Source: a virus. Taken from it: 64,000 nt of DNA. The position numbers and the translations under genes are program-made. Below are positions 16,102 to 24,142 of this stretch, in pieces. Where the stretch lies: positions 42,082 through 106,081 of IMG/VR virus record IMGVR_UViG_3300045971_000528; one strand, 5' to 3'. The first letter of the stretch is position 1, and the number at the start of each line of letters is the position of its first letter. The notes under the pieces were generated by a model, which did no database searches, was not told the DNA's origin, and saw nothing but the letters and a program-made list of their open reading frames with translations.

Positions 16102-16423
16102 TGCGTACTCTCTTTAGTTCCCAATCATCTGGTGCATCTTCTGTCTTGAGACCGATTCGCGTCTTTTCCAGTGTCCATCTTGTTTCAGCTTCATCTGGGG
16201 TCATACTCACCCCGATGCCACCATGTACATCAATGCTGTAAGCTGGGCCATGATACTCGTCACTGTCCATTGTGCGTGGATGATCAACAACTACCTTGCC
16301 AATCTTGCGCACTTCGAGCAATGCAAAAGACCCCCTCAACCAGATGCGGTCACCCTTAGCCATCAGCTTCCGCATGGTGCTGATGAGCAATGGTTCACGT
16401 TCGGTGATTTCACTGAGGATCAT
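16094..16423 (-). CDS. Array-1 paralogue, 109 aa
   Basis: MILSEITEREPLLISTMRKL then MAKGDRIWLRGSFAL; ends DDWELKRVRNG. Overlaps the multidomain gene by 8 nt. Function unknown. Confidence 0.75.
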   Translation of the reverse strand: MILSEITEREPLLISTMRKLMAKGDRIWLRGSFALLEVRKIGKVVVDHPRTMDSDEYHGPAYSIDVHGGIGVSMTPDEAETRWTLEKTRIGLKTEDAPDDWELKRVRNG

Positions 16424-16811
16424 TGGTCAGGATCCATGAAGGTGATGGGCTTGCAGGCACAAGGGTAAAGGTGGTGTCAAATTCATCAGCCCAAATAGCT
16501 GCAATTTGATTGCCATTGCCAGGACCACGGGAGTTCGGATCTACGTCGATCTCGTACTCGATCTCGATGAACAATCGGTTCGGATTCTTCACGCTTGGGT
16601 TGCTATCGCCACCACAACGTCGCGCATCGTGCGCCTCGAAGATGCGACCATTGTCGACGCGATACTTATCATGGGTGCCTTCCATTCCCAGATCATTCGA
16701 GGCATCTAGGGTGCAGTCAAGCCACACACGCTCACCCTTCGCAAGCTTGCGGCGAATGATGTTGATGAGGATCGGAGTGTCGGTCGGATCGGTGATCTCG
16801 GTCAGCTTCAT
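16410..16811 (-). CDS. Array-1 paralogue, 133 aa
   Basis: MKLTEITDPTDTPILINIIR then RKLAKGERVWLDCTLDAS. Slightly longer than its neighbours because of a loop with C-G-G-D-S-N-P. Function unknown. Confidence 0.75.
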   Translation of the reverse strand: MKLTEITDPTDTPILINIIRRKLAKGERVWLDCTLDASNDLGMEGTHDKYRVDNGRIFEAHDARRCGGDSNPSVKNPNRLFIEIEYEIDVDPNSRGPGNGNQIAAIWADEFDTTFTLVPASPSPSWILTNDPQ

Positions 16812-17458
16812 TGCTTCTCCAACACGTAGTCTTTGCCATTGTTGATGGGAGACAGGGTGTAGTCGTCAGGATCGATGTACATCTGTTGCATGAAGCTGCT
16901 CGCTGGCACGGGTCGCTTGTCCATGAAGTCGATCTGCACCCCGCCATGCTCATCGTGTTCCATCTTGGAGACCTCGAAGGAGCAAGCACCGTGGTTGTTG
17001 TGGCGACGAATGAAGATCGTGCCGCCCTTGGCATAGATCTTCTTGGCAAGGATAAGCATCAGCGGCATCCCGTCAACTTCCTCCTTGACGACAGATTCGC
17101 TATTGACGAACTCCCAAGTGCTTCGACCCATGTGCTTGAACTGCTTCAGCATGTAGCAGTCCTCGAAGGTATCAGCATTGATCATCAAGTTGGTTTCGCC
17201 CTTGTACTGGGTATCGTCAGGTAGATCCTGTTTCACGTAGGTCAATTCGATCACATTCTCAGTGCCAATCAACCCCTGTATGAGACTGCTCGGGTTTGGT
17301 TTGGTTTCAAGTCGCAGGATCGGACCTTCATGATGGACCTTCATCGCGCGCAGAGGCATGTCAATGGACAGCCATACCTCTTCGCCTTTTGCTAGCCGCT
17401 GCTTCACCAACTTGGCAAGCAGCGGCAGATCTTCTTCGTGGAGTTCAAAGAGCTTCAT
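16808..17458 (-). CDS. Array-1 paralogue with two domain copies, 216 aa
   Basis: Copy one begins MKLFELHEEDLPLLAKLVKQ then RLAKGEEVWLSIDMP; copy two begins near residue 125 with VDGMPLMLILAKKIYAKGGT. Both keep the helix and the hydrophobic strand after K-G. ATGA overlaps on both sides. Function unknown. Confidence 0.8.
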   Translation of the reverse strand: MKLFELHEEDLPLLAKLVKQRLAKGEEVWLSIDMPLRAMKVHHEGPILRLETKPNPSSLIQGLIGTENVIELTYVKQDLPDDTQYKGETNLMINADTFEDCYMLKQFKHMGRSTWEFVNSESVVKEEVDGMPLMLILAKKIYAKGGTIFIRRHNNHGACSFEVSKMEHDEHGGVQIDFMDKRPVPASSFMQQMYIDPDDYTLSPINNGKDYVLEKQ

Positions 17459-18144
17459 GCGCCCGCCGACATGTTACCGGTCACTGCAAGTGCCGGCTTG
17501 CCATCGATCCTAGTGAACTCGCCACAACGCTCGAGGTCATCATCAACGTAGCCAAAGGCCTGTGGTATTCTGCCGCCTGGCGCGATCACCATGAATTCAA
17601 TCTCTTTGCCAGAGGCTTTACCTTCAGTCTTGCGCTGAAAGCTGGTGATCCTGCCCTGCCACTCAAGCTTGTCCTGGTCATCGATGCGCCAGAAAAGATT
17701 GACTTCTTCCCCCTTGTCGAGGAGCTTCTGCAGGACCTTCTCGAGTAGAGAGACATCAACCTCTTCATCAACCTGCTTCACGCGGTTCGTCAGAATCCAG
17801 TGGCCGTCCTCGTCCTTCTTGAAGTCATAGCGATCATCAAAGCTATCAGCACGGACCCATTCTTCCTTGCCGCCAGGGCGGGTCATGTGCTTCCACTTGA
17901 TGAAGAGACGGGGAATATCAAAGGCCTTCTCTGGCGCAGCCAGCGCACCACCCTTACCGATACCACCGACCTTGAGCGGGGCGCCCATCCGAATGCCAAC
18001 GATGTCACCGAAGACGCGATTGGATCCGTTCGATAGCTTGGCCCAGATCTTGACCTCGTCAGTTTTCATGCGCCGCAAGATGATCCGCGCCAACAGGGGC
18101 AGATCATCGTCGAAGTCGGATTCGAGGAGGTGTGATACGAGCAT
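17455..18144 (-). CDS. Array-1 paralogue with two domain copies, 229 aa
   Basis: Copy one: MLVSHLLESDFDDDLPLLAR then IILRRMKTDEVKIWAKL. Copy two near residue 125: VDVSLLEKVLQKLLDKGEEV. The start codon lies 4 nt after a late-type octamer variant (CGTAAATA, 18149-18156), itself in the loop of a CATCCCC/GGGGATG hairpin. This is the head of the 12.3-18.1 kb operon. Confidence 0.8.
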   Translation of the reverse strand: MLVSHLLESDFDDDLPLLARIILRRMKTDEVKIWAKLSNGSNRVFGDIVGIRMGAPLKVGGIGKGGALAAPEKAFDIPRLFIKWKHMTRPGGKEEWVRADSFDDRYDFKKDEDGHWILTNRVKQVDEEVDVSLLEKVLQKLLDKGEEVNLFWRIDDQDKLEWQGRITSFQRKTEGKASGKEIEFMVIAPGGRIPQAFGYVDDDLERCGEFTRIDGKPALAVTGNMSAGA

Positions 18145-18148
18145 CCCC

Positions 18149-18156
18149 TATTTACG
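18149..18156 (-). promoter_or_regulatory. Late-type octamer variant CGTAAATA inside a hairpin, 4 nt before ATG
   Basis: The octamer variant sits between CATCCCC and GGGGATG, which can form a stem. Spacing to the ATG at 18144 is 4 nt, as for other predicted leaderless late genes. Confidence 0.5.
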
Positions 18157-18170
18157 GGGATGCGAGGCTG

Positions 18171-18482
18171 TCAGTCAGCAAGCTTGAAGATGCGGCCGGA
18201 CCAGTAGGTGGCTTGACGGGTGCGGATGTAGCGGCCCATTTCCTTGCCTTCCGTGTAGTAGTCACACGGCTTTCCATCCTTCACCCAGCCACGCACTTCT
18301 TCGGTGAGGCGGACGACCTGGGCAGCTTTGCGGCCCTCGCCACGGACACCGAGGAAGATGCCCTCGTAGGTGCCGATGAAGGAGCTGCGACCACCGGCCA
18401 CAGCCACGATGCGATCGCCAGGTTGGATGGTCTGGCCAAACTTGTTGAGGAAGGACTTCGGTTCGTAGGTGATTTTCTTCAT
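18171..18482 (-). CDS. Hypothetical protein, 103 aa, beta-barrel-like
   Basis: Starts MKKITYEPKSFLNKFGQTIQPGDRI (given here only in outline: a basic start, then F-G-x-x-I-x-x-G-D-x-I-V). The G-D-x-I-V-x-V segment and G-T-Y-E-G-I-F-L-G fit a small SH3-like beta barrel. A similar F-G-K-x-I-x-V-G-D-P-V-V core occurs in the gene at 19406, so the two are probably distant paralogues. It is not an array-1 member although it lies inside that block. Confidence 0.7.
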   Translation of the reverse strand: MKKITYEPKSFLNKFGQTIQPGDRIVAVAGGRSSFIGTYEGIFLGVRGEGRKAAQVVRLTEEVRGWVKDGKPCDYYTEGKEMGRYIRTRQATYWSGRIFKLAD

Positions 18483-18784
18483 GTGCTCTCCGTTTCGGTG
18501 ACGGTCAAGCTACCACAGTGCAGCTCCCACGTCTTAGTTTCTGGATCTTGAATGAGACGCGCCTGCTGCTCGATCTTGTCGATGTCGATCATGCAAGACA
18601 ACCCGCGCCACTCCTGGGTCTGGCGTGCAGCCATATGGTATCTGATAGCCACGCAGTCATTCACAATGTCGATGCGATTGATCACTCGCGGCTTCGGCTT
18701 CAGGTGGTGGTTGATGTAGTCGACTCGGGTGCCCTTCTTGAGAAGGATGTTCACCATCGAGACGAGGATGGGAACCTCGGTCAT
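18479..18784 (-). CDS. Array-1 paralogue, 101 aa
   Basis: MTEVPILVSMVNILLKKGTR then VDYINHHLKPKPRVINRIDI. Lacks the M-K-L-x-E prefix but keeps the P-I/L helix and K-K-G. ATGA overlaps at both ends. Confidence 0.7.
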   Translation of the reverse strand: MTEVPILVSMVNILLKKGTRVDYINHHLKPKPRVINRIDIVNDCVAIRYHMAARQTQEWRGLSCMIDIDKIEQQARLIQDPETKTWELHCGSLTVTETEST

Positions 18785-19116
18785 ATCGGGCCGAGACCGT
18801 ACGACTCAGTCTTCTTCGCGTGGTTGATCTTCAGTTCCCAGATGGTGGGTGCAGTCTGCTTGATGAAGGCGCAGTGCTCGAGTTCTTCGTGTGTGAACAC
18901 TGAAACGTCATGCACGTCGAAGTTGAACTCGTACGTGATGCGGTAGCGAAATTGGATCGGTTGGGCCGCCGGCCATTCGACTGCATCAATTGCCACCAAG
19001 ATTCCACTGCGTCTACCGCCGGCATGTTCGAGATCCACCCGGACGGTTTCGCCTTTGCGAAGTAGACCCTGCAAGATCCCGAAGATCAGCGGATGGGGTG
19101 TACTGAGGGTAGACAT
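18781..19116 (-). CDS. Array-1 paralogue, 111 aa
   Basis: MSTLSTPHPLIFGILQGLLR then KGETVRVDLEHAGG; ends PTIWELKINHAKK. Prefix lost, domain kept. Function unknown. Confidence 0.7.
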   Translation of the reverse strand: MSTLSTPHPLIFGILQGLLRKGETVRVDLEHAGGRRSGILVAIDAVEWPAAQPIQFRYRITYEFNFDVHDVSVFTHEELEHCAFIKQTAPTIWELKINHAKKTESYGLGPI

Positions 19117-19373
19117 GTGAAGTCTCCTATGCGAAGGGTCTTTACCCCGTTGATCTCTACTAGGTCTGCATTTTCCTCCAGGAACTCGACGCTAAACATC
19201 TCATTGCGTCGCTCGGGGGTCTCGTACATGAACTGCACCATCCCGCCCAACCCACCAGGAATGATGGAGACCAAGTCGCCCTTGCCGTTCTTGTCGAACT
19301 TCGACTCGAACACTATCCACTTGCCTTCGTTCAGCAACTTGATAGCGCAGTGGATGGCGAGCGGGAGTTTCAT
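19086..19373 (-). CDS. Array-1 paralogue, 95 aa, probably leaderless
   Basis: MKLPLAIHCAIKLLNEGKWI then VFESKFDKNGKG. It is the first gene of its transcript: a TATAAT hexamer ends exactly 6 nt before ATG, predicting a leaderless mRNA. Overlaps the next gene by 31 nt. Confidence 0.7.
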   Translation of the reverse strand: MKLPLAIHCAIKLLNEGKWIVFESKFDKNGKGDLVSIIPGGLGGMVQFMYETPERRNEMFSVEFLEENADLVEINGVKTLRIGDFTCLPSVHPIR

Positions 19374-19379
19374 GATTGG

Positions 19380-19385
19380 ATTATA
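19380..19385 (-). promoter_or_regulatory. -10 hexamer TATAAT, 6 nt before ATG
   Basis: Consensus TATAAT on the minus strand, 6 nt before the ATG at 19373. No good -35 at standard spacing. Confidence 0.55.
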
Positions 19386-19405
19386 TCACGTCCACCGGAA
19401 ACGTG

Positions 19406-19759
19406 TTAGATTGTGTGGCCGATCAGATCCTTGACCGTGATGCTGGCATGGCAGAGCGACTGCTCGTAGTGTAGCTTGGTGCGCTTGCCACTGAGCCGCT
19501 CGACGATGTAGTAGGTCTGCTCGCGCTGCAGGGTGTATGGCGTCTCGGGATCTTTCCGATACCACGTCTCGACCCTCATGATGCCCTTGAAGGTGCCTTC
19601 ATCGACAGACGTGGCTCGACCGCACTGGGCGAACGTGACAACTGGATCGCCGACGTTGATCTGTTTGCCGAAGCGACTGTTGACGGACTCCTCGAGGGGT
19701 TCCTTCTGCGAGCCGAACGCGCGCTCGTCGTAGTGGTGACGGTATCCATAGCGGCTCAT
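19406..19759 (-). CDS. Hypothetical protein, 117 aa
   Basis: Start taken at ATG 19759 (MSRYGYRHHYDERAFG), overlapping the upstream stop by ATGA. The core FGKQINVGDPVVTFAQCGRA and EGTFKGIM resemble the protein at 18171-18482, suggesting a shared small beta-barrel fold. Function unknown. Confidence 0.7.
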   Translation of the reverse strand: MSRYGYRHHYDERAFGSQKEPLEESVNSRFGKQINVGDPVVTFAQCGRATSVDEGTFKGIMRVETWYRKDPETPYTLQREQTYYIVERLSGKRTKLHYEQSLCHASITVKDLIGHTI

Positions 19760-20013
19760 GTCGGTTCTCCGATCGTGAGGGTGACAGGTACGGCCTCGTA
19801 GCGGGGCCATGGTGTGAAGCTACCGCGCCCAGCACTGGTGACCTGGCGGTTGAAGTCATCTTGTCGATCGGCATCCTTGTTCTTCTTGCCGACAACCGAG
19901 AAGGCGCTGCCCTTGGTGTAGAGCTTCGGGGTGGCATACTTGCCGTAGCCAGACTCGTATTCCTGGGTGCCTATCTGGCGGATGAAGTAGAACTGTTGCG
20001 TCGCAGCGCTCAT
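19756..20013 (-). CDS. Hypothetical protein, 85 aa
   Basis: Starts MSAATQQFYFIRQIGTQEYE. It has alternating aromatic residues and a basic middle (VVGKKNKDADRQDDFNRQ). It is the first gene after the VWA gene and its terminator hairpin. Unknown function. Confidence 0.7.
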   Translation of the reverse strand: MSAATQQFYFIRQIGTQEYESGYGKYATPKLYTKGSAFSVVGKKNKDADRQDDFNRQVTSAGRGSFTPWPRYEAVPVTLTIGEPT

Positions 20014-20033
20014 GAGGTTCTCCTGTGAGAGGA

Positions 20034-20051
20034 GAGGGGCCGAAGCCCCTC
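20034..20051 (-). terminator. Hairpin terminator with TTCGG loop
   Basis: GAGGGGC and GCCCCTC form a 7-bp stem with a CTTCGG-type loop just after the stop of the VWA gene. Confidence 0.65.
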
Positions 20052-20055
20052 GTGA

Positions 20056-21105
20056 TCAGGCGCTCTTGCCTTCCTTGAAGTGCTTGCCGACGGACGGCCA
20101 GTACAACAGGTTGGTGCCGGCGACGACCTTGCGGTTCGTGCTGGTGGACTGGATGAACACGTCCCATTCGCCGAGGTTGTCAGGCGACAGCTTGGCGTCG
20201 ACGCTGGGCAGACCCACCATCTGGCGAGCAGCCGGGCCGGCGAAGACTTCGCCCGTCTTCTGGTTGCGGACGGCGATCAGCTTGTAGCCCTGCACCTTCA
20301 GTTCGCTCTTGGTGAGCTGGTAGAAGGCGGCGCCCTTCAGCATCTTCGTGCCCAGGCGGGCTTCGACGAAGTCACGGATCTGCTGTTCGTGTTCGGCAGG
20401 GCCGACAGGCAGGAGCTGCACTTCGGCGCCGACGTTGACCAGCGCGGCCTTGACGTCTTCGATGTTGACCTCGGCCATGTTGGCGTAGAAGCGCTTCGTC
20501 GACTTCATGCCCTTCGAGCGACCAGTCATGTAGTCGGTGAAGGCGGCAGTGGCTTGCGCTTGCGCGACTTCGACACCACGCTGGGTCTGCTCCCAGGCCA
20601 GGATGTTGCCTTCGTGGACGCCCAGGCGGATGAGATTCTTGACCTCGGTGGCCGGCACGCGGAAGGTGAAGGTCCAGCGGTCAGATGCGATCAGCTCTTC
20701 CATCTTGGCGATGGCGCGGCCGGAACTCCAGCGACGGCTGTGTTCGTCGCGACCGTCGGTCGTCAGCGAAACCAGGAAGGCGGCATCGGGCTCGTTGGCG
20801 CCGGGTTGGCTCAGCAGGTTGTCGATGGCGTCGCCGACTGCATCCCACAGGGGCGTGCCGCCATTGGTGGAGTAGGACGAAACGGGGGTGAGGGCTTGAA
20901 CGGGCTGGCCGTCTACCACGACGCGTACGTCGGTGGTGTGACCGTAGCCGAGCTCCAGGACTGAGACGATCGTCTCTTGACCGGAGGCAGCCGTTGCGGC
21001 TGCGATGGAAGCAATGAGACCGTTGTAGTCGTTCATTGCTGGGCGAGCGATCCGGGTCATGGAGCCGGAGTGGTCGCGGATGAGGGCCATGAAACTCTTG
21101 GACAT
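20056..21105 (-). CDS. VWA-domain protein, 349 aa
   Basis: The start is set at ATG 21105 (MSKSFMALIRDHSGSM), preceded by GAAGGA at good spacing. D-H-S-G-S (11-15) is the MIDAS metal site of von Willebrand factor A domains; GGTPLWDAV and TTDGRDEHS supply the other metal-site motifs. The domain spans about residues 5-190. The C-terminal 150 residues (from KRFYANMAEVNIEDVKAALV) are a separate region with a possible helical segment followed by beta strands. VWA proteins usually assemble complexes with a partner; none is identifiable next door. A perfect TATAAATA lies upstream. Confidence 0.85.
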   Translation of the reverse strand: MSKSFMALIRDHSGSMTRIARPAMNDYNGLIASIAAATAASGQETIVSVLELGYGHTTDVRVVVDGQPVQALTPVSSYSTNGGTPLWDAVGDAIDNLLSQPGANEPDAAFLVSLTTDGRDEHSRRWSSGRAIAKMEELIASDRWTFTFRVPATEVKNLIRLGVHEGNILAWEQTQRGVEVAQAQATAAFTDYMTGRSKGMKSTKRFYANMAEVNIEDVKAALVNVGAEVQLLPVGPAEHEQQIRDFVEARLGTKMLKGAAFYQLTKSELKVQGYKLIAVRNQKTGEVFAGPAARQMVGLPSVDAKLSPDNLGEWDVFIQSTSTNRKVVAGTNLLYWPSVGKHFKEGKSA

Positions 21106-21172
21106 GTTTGCAAATTCCTTCAAAGACAAAGTTGATGTTGGGAACAAAGTTTGCCGTCTTCCGACGGCGTTC

Positions 21173-21180
21173 TATTTATA
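21173..21180 (-). promoter_or_regulatory. Perfect T4-type late octamer TATAAATA
   Basis: TATAAATA on the minus strand, 67 nt upstream of the VWA start. The leader contains a CCGTC/GACGG hairpin and GAAGGA before ATG. Confidence 0.75.
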
Positions 21181-21241
21181 CCAATCCACTCTGGTATTGT
21201 ATCACACCATCAACCTGACGTGTCAGGCTGATTGTAACGTG

Positions 21242-22030
21242 TTACTTGATGGAGCAGACCTTGGCAGCTTGGGCCATGGTAGGCCACATAGGACCTGTCA
21301 GCTTGGCACCCTTTGGCAGCGGAATGATGATCCCCGTCTGCTTCTGCACCTCAGCAATGCTAGACCTGAAGGTTTGTGGCGTGGCCTTGGAGGCTGCATG
21401 CGGGTAGATGAAGACCAATACCTCGAGGGTCTTCTGATCAACCAGCACCTTGTAGAAGGCTGTGGGAACTACCACCGCATTCTTACCAATCGTGGTAGCA
21501 CCCTTCAGGTCGTAGATGGGACCGACGTAGACAAGGATGTCATCGCCACGGCCAGCTGCCCATGCACGTGAGCGGACCTCAAGAGACTTCCATGCGGCAC
21601 GATTCAGGCCTGGGAGTTGGGGTGCCGCGTTCGACAGGACGTTGCTCTCGAGGGAGAGTTGGTCTGTGGACCGCATGTCAGCGCTGTTGGCCATGTGGCC
21701 AATGTCGTAGCCTGACTTGGCGTAGTCCTTGGTCTCAGCGCGCTTCCCAGCCGGGACAGACGGCTCGGGCTTGAAGCCAGCAGCGCGATCATCGCATCCA
21801 GTGGCTGAAGCAGGAGTCAGGGTGTAGGCGACCCATGCCGGGATCTTGGCCTTGTTGTCATGCGCAAGCGCGTAACCTTCACGACAGATAGGCGTGATGT
21901 CAGACTTGGAGACTTTGGGCTGACCGTAGGGGAGGTGAGCCTTGCAAGCATCCATTGGCATGGATGGCCGAATGCCGGCAGCTGAGGCGGTCAGTGAAAC
22001 GGCAAGAAGCAGGAGGGGCAGCAAGCGCAT
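21242..22030 (-). CDS. Exported DNA/RNA non-specific endonuclease (NUC/EndA-like)
   Basis: 262 aa with a signal peptide (MRLLPLLLLAVSLTASAAG). The catalytic region reads GYDIGHMANSADM, matching the family's D-R-G-H motif except that Arg is replaced by Ile. The metal-binding Asn region is present (SNAAPQLPGLNRAAWKSLE), and a Lys/Thr-rich C-terminal part follows. Family members are secreted or periplasmic nucleases with one His and one bound Mg. In a phage such an enzyme might degrade competing DNA entering the periplasm or scavenge nucleotides; that is inference. Confidence 0.9.
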   Translation of the reverse strand: MRLLPLLLLAVSLTASAAGIRPSMPMDACKAHLPYGQPKVSKSDITPICREGYALAHDNKAKIPAWVAYTLTPASATGCDDRAAGFKPEPSVPAGKRAETKDYAKSGYDIGHMANSADMRSTDQLSLESNVLSNAAPQLPGLNRAAWKSLEVRSRAWAAGRGDDILVYVGPIYDLKGATTIGKNAVVVPTAFYKVLVDQKTLEVLVFIYPHAASKATPQTFRSSIAEVQKQTGIIIPLPKGAKLTGPMWPTMAQAAKVCSIK

Positions 22031-22123
22031 GAGGATCCTTGTGGTGTGGGATATTTACAGGCGCTGGGCTCAGTACAATTCAAGATTGCCAGGATACGTG
22101 CGTGAACAAAAGATAGAAATCGG

Positions 22124-22196
22124 GGATGACATGGGAATCGAACCCTCTCCTCCGTCCGTCAGGACGGTGTGCAGCCTCTACACCACAGTCGCTATG
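22124..22196 (-). tRNA. Degenerate tRNA-like gene, closest to tRNA-Val(GAC)
   Basis: A T-arm with TTCGATT loop, a D-arm and an anticodon hairpin (CCGTC/GACGG) are present, but the anticodon loop has only six bases, the T-stem has two bad pairs, and the expected 5' acceptor strand cannot be found. Probably a decaying or unusually processed tRNA. Confidence 0.45.
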
Positions 22197-22473
22197 ATGG
22201 CAGCGATAACCAATTTCAAGTCGGTTCACGACTTTCTAAATCAACTGGAGTGGAGACTGCTCTTGCTGCAGGCTTGGCCGTCTCGCTAAAGCGCCCTGAC
22301 CTTACGGTCATTATGCGTCTTCCAACGACCGATCGCTGCTCGCGAGCTTAGAAGGGTACAGATGAAGGTGCCAGTTGATTGAGAAAAGCGTGTGAAGACA
22401 GCAAAGGGTTTTTGGAACGGAGGTCGGATGGATGATAACCGTCCCAGATCGGCTGTCTACAAGATCTATTCTA
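22197..22473. other. Gap without recognisable gene
   Basis: About 280 bases between the degenerate tRNA and the next gene. No coding frame or tRNA was seen. Two -10-like TAGAAT/TAxAAT patterns near 22470 may belong to the downstream transcript. Confidence 0.5.
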
Positions 22474-22716
22474 TCACTCTTCCGAGCGATTTGCTGCGGC
22501 AATCAGGTCAGCCGCAAAAGAAGGGTCGCGCTTGCTGATGCTGTTGGCATAGGCGATGACGTCTTGCGCAGTCTCAGCCTTGTCGAGCGGCTTCACTTCA
22601 CGGAACTGCTCCGAGATGAAGTCAATGCCACCATCGATTGCATCGATGATCTTGGTGAAGGCGTTAGCCGCCCAGACGGCGCCACGCGGTGCCTTGAACA
22701 TTTCTTCGTGTTCCAT
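22474..22716 (-). CDS. Hypothetical protein, 80 aa
   Basis: A helical protein starting MEHEEMFKAPRGAVWAANAF, ending ADLIAAANRSEE. It follows the 78-aa gene by two bases and is probably co-translated. Unknown function. Confidence 0.7.
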   Translation of the reverse strand: MEHEEMFKAPRGAVWAANAFTKIIDAIDGGIDFISEQFREVKPLDKAETAQDVIAYANSISKRDPSFAADLIAAANRSEE

Positions 22717-22718
22717 GA

Positions 22719-22955
22719 TCAGTCCTTCTTCAGAATGAAGGCGTACATCTCGACTGCCTTTGCAGTGAGTTCGTCGATGCCATACATCTTTGGCACGAGC
22801 TTTGACATCTCGTCGACAGTGGCCTTGTTGGCGTTGATCAGGGCTTGCATCATCGTCGTTGCGAAGTCGCAGTTACGGTGAAATTGGGCATCCAGTTGTT
22901 CTTTCGCCATCTGAAGAATTTCGAGGCGAATTTCGTACGGGGTCTTTGAAGACAT
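22719..22955 (-). CDS. Hypothetical protein, 78 aa
   Basis: Starts MSSKTPYEIRLEILQMAKEQ, a pattern I recognise in style from T4-like phages (T/S-P-Y-E-I-R followed by an amphipathic helix), but cannot name. Entirely helical by eye. Confidence 0.75.
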   Translation of the reverse strand: MSSKTPYEIRLEILQMAKEQLDAQFHRNCDFATTMMQALINANKATVDEMSKLVPKMYGIDELTAKAVEMYAFILKKD

Positions 22956-23011
22956 TGCGTTTCCTTGCTGTGTCCGCGATTATACTGGCTCGCGGTGTGC
23001 CAGTGCAGGGT

Positions 23012-23737
23012 TCAATGAACCCTTGTCTTGTGCTCGTCGATCAGCGTGACCAACCAGTCCGGTGGATTGGTAGTGTCATCGACCATGCCTGCTGGCAGGG
23101 TGATCTGATAGACCTCAGAGTTCTCACCCTGAACTCGTGCACGAAGCTTCATCATGGCGACCATCTGGTGGTGCTCTGATGAGAAGCGATCGATCTTCAC
23201 GAGGCGCTCAATCTCGAGCATCTTTCGGTAGTTGCCGTCCTTGGTCTCCTTGAACCCCGGACGACCGATGAAGACGAACAGTTCGTTCTCCTCATCTTGC
23301 TTCTCTTGGTCTGGAGTGCGGTTGATCTTCCAGCCGGCTAGCTTGAGTTTGACACCGAGCTTAGCATCAAGGTGCTTTGCAAGTTCGTTCAAATCGATCT
23401 TGTCCTGTAGCTTGCGGATGGCAGGTGCATCCATCTTGGTCATTGCGACAACGATGCTAGTGAGGAGCTGATTCAGAACTTGCCCGTACTCGTAGCGTGT
23501 GGAGTGATCTACGCTTTTGTTGTTTTGCACGTCGATCAGCGGCTTGATGTACGTCAGCAGAACCTCGGGAGAATCGACCGAGTGCTTGTCATACGCCTTG
23601 TTCAGAATGCTAGCGAGCATCTCCTCATCTTCACCCATGGTGCGAAGCACGCGAAGGGTGATGGCAAACTGGTTCCCGTGCCAGATCTTGGTCAAGGGAC
23701 TGAAGTCAGAGGATTCGAGGAGTTGAGCTACACGCAT
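23012..23737 (-). CDS. Hypothetical protein with MRVAQLLE start, 241 aa
   Basis: The start is placed at ATG 23737, because the upstream extension of the frame runs through tRNA-Ser. The late octamer CATAAATA ends 4 nt before this ATG. The N-terminus MRVAQLLESSDFSPL resembles the M-K/R-L-x-E starts of the two paralogue arrays, but the body (helical, acidic, ending in a beta-rich VYQITLPAGMVDD segment) is unique here. Function unknown. Confidence 0.75.
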   Translation of the reverse strand: MRVAQLLESSDFSPLTKIWHGNQFAITLRVLRTMGEDEEMLASILNKAYDKHSVDSPEVLLTYIKPLIDVQNNKSVDHSTRYEYGQVLNQLLTSIVVAMTKMDAPAIRKLQDKIDLNELAKHLDAKLGVKLKLAGWKINRTPDQEKQDEENELFVFIGRPGFKETKDGNYRKMLEIERLVKIDRFSSEHHQMVAMMKLRARVQGENSEVYQITLPAGMVDDTTNPPDWLVTLIDEHKTRVH

Positions 23738-23741
23738 GCGA

Positions 23742-23749
23742 TATTTATG
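23742..23749 (-). promoter_or_regulatory. T4-type late octamer CATAAATA, 4 nt before ATG
   Basis: It overlaps the encoded CCA of tRNA-Ser(GGA): the tRNA 3' end and the promoter of the next gene share bases. Confidence 0.6.
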
Positions 23750-23839
23750 GAGGAGACGGCGGGATTCGAACCCGCGGATCCTGTGAGGGACCTCAACCTT
23801 TCCAGGGTTGTGCAATCAGCCGGGCTCTGCCACGTCTCC
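23748..23839 (-). tRNA. tRNA-Ser(GGA)
   Basis: Class II tRNA with perfect acceptor and T stems, a long variable arm, and anticodon GGA for TCC/TCT. The discriminator is U rather than G; CCA is encoded. Confidence 0.9.
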
Positions 23840-23899
23840 AGATTGCTGGGATCGCTTTCACGATCCCGTAACTCTTCGTACACTTGGTACGTGAGCTAT

Positions 23900-24133
23900 T
23901 TACTTGGCGGCGGAAGCTGCCTTTGCCGGTACACGTGGGACCACGGTACTTGGGTGAACGTTCTTCAGATGCAGTGCCTTGGCAGCACTGCGTTCACGCT
24001 GATACTTCTTGACAGCAGCCTTGTTCTTGGCTGCTTGGGAAGCTGCAGTAGTTGGTGCTGAAGCTGCAGGTGCTGCCGCTTGAGCGACGAGTGAAGTGGC
24101 CAAAAGGGAGGCCAGCAAAAATGACTTGATCAT
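23900..24133 (-). CDS. Small exported basic protein, 77 aa
   Basis: Signal peptide MIKSFLLASLLATSLVAQAA followed by an Ala-, Lys- and Thr-rich tail (KNKAAVKKYQRERSAAKALH). Low-complexity exported proteins like this occur in Proteobacteria; no function can be assigned. Located between tRNA-Ser and the RNase P RNA gene. Confidence 0.7.
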   Translation of the reverse strand: MIKSFLLASLLATSLVAQAAAPAASAPTTAASQAAKNKAAVKKYQRERSAAKALHLKNVHPSTVVPRVPAKAASAAK

Positions 24134-24142
24134 GGAAGATTC

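Noticed and set aside
20080-20964. Plus-strand frame of 294 codons opposite the VWA gene
   Set aside because: Antisense to a gene with intact motifs and late promoter; no plus-strand promoter.
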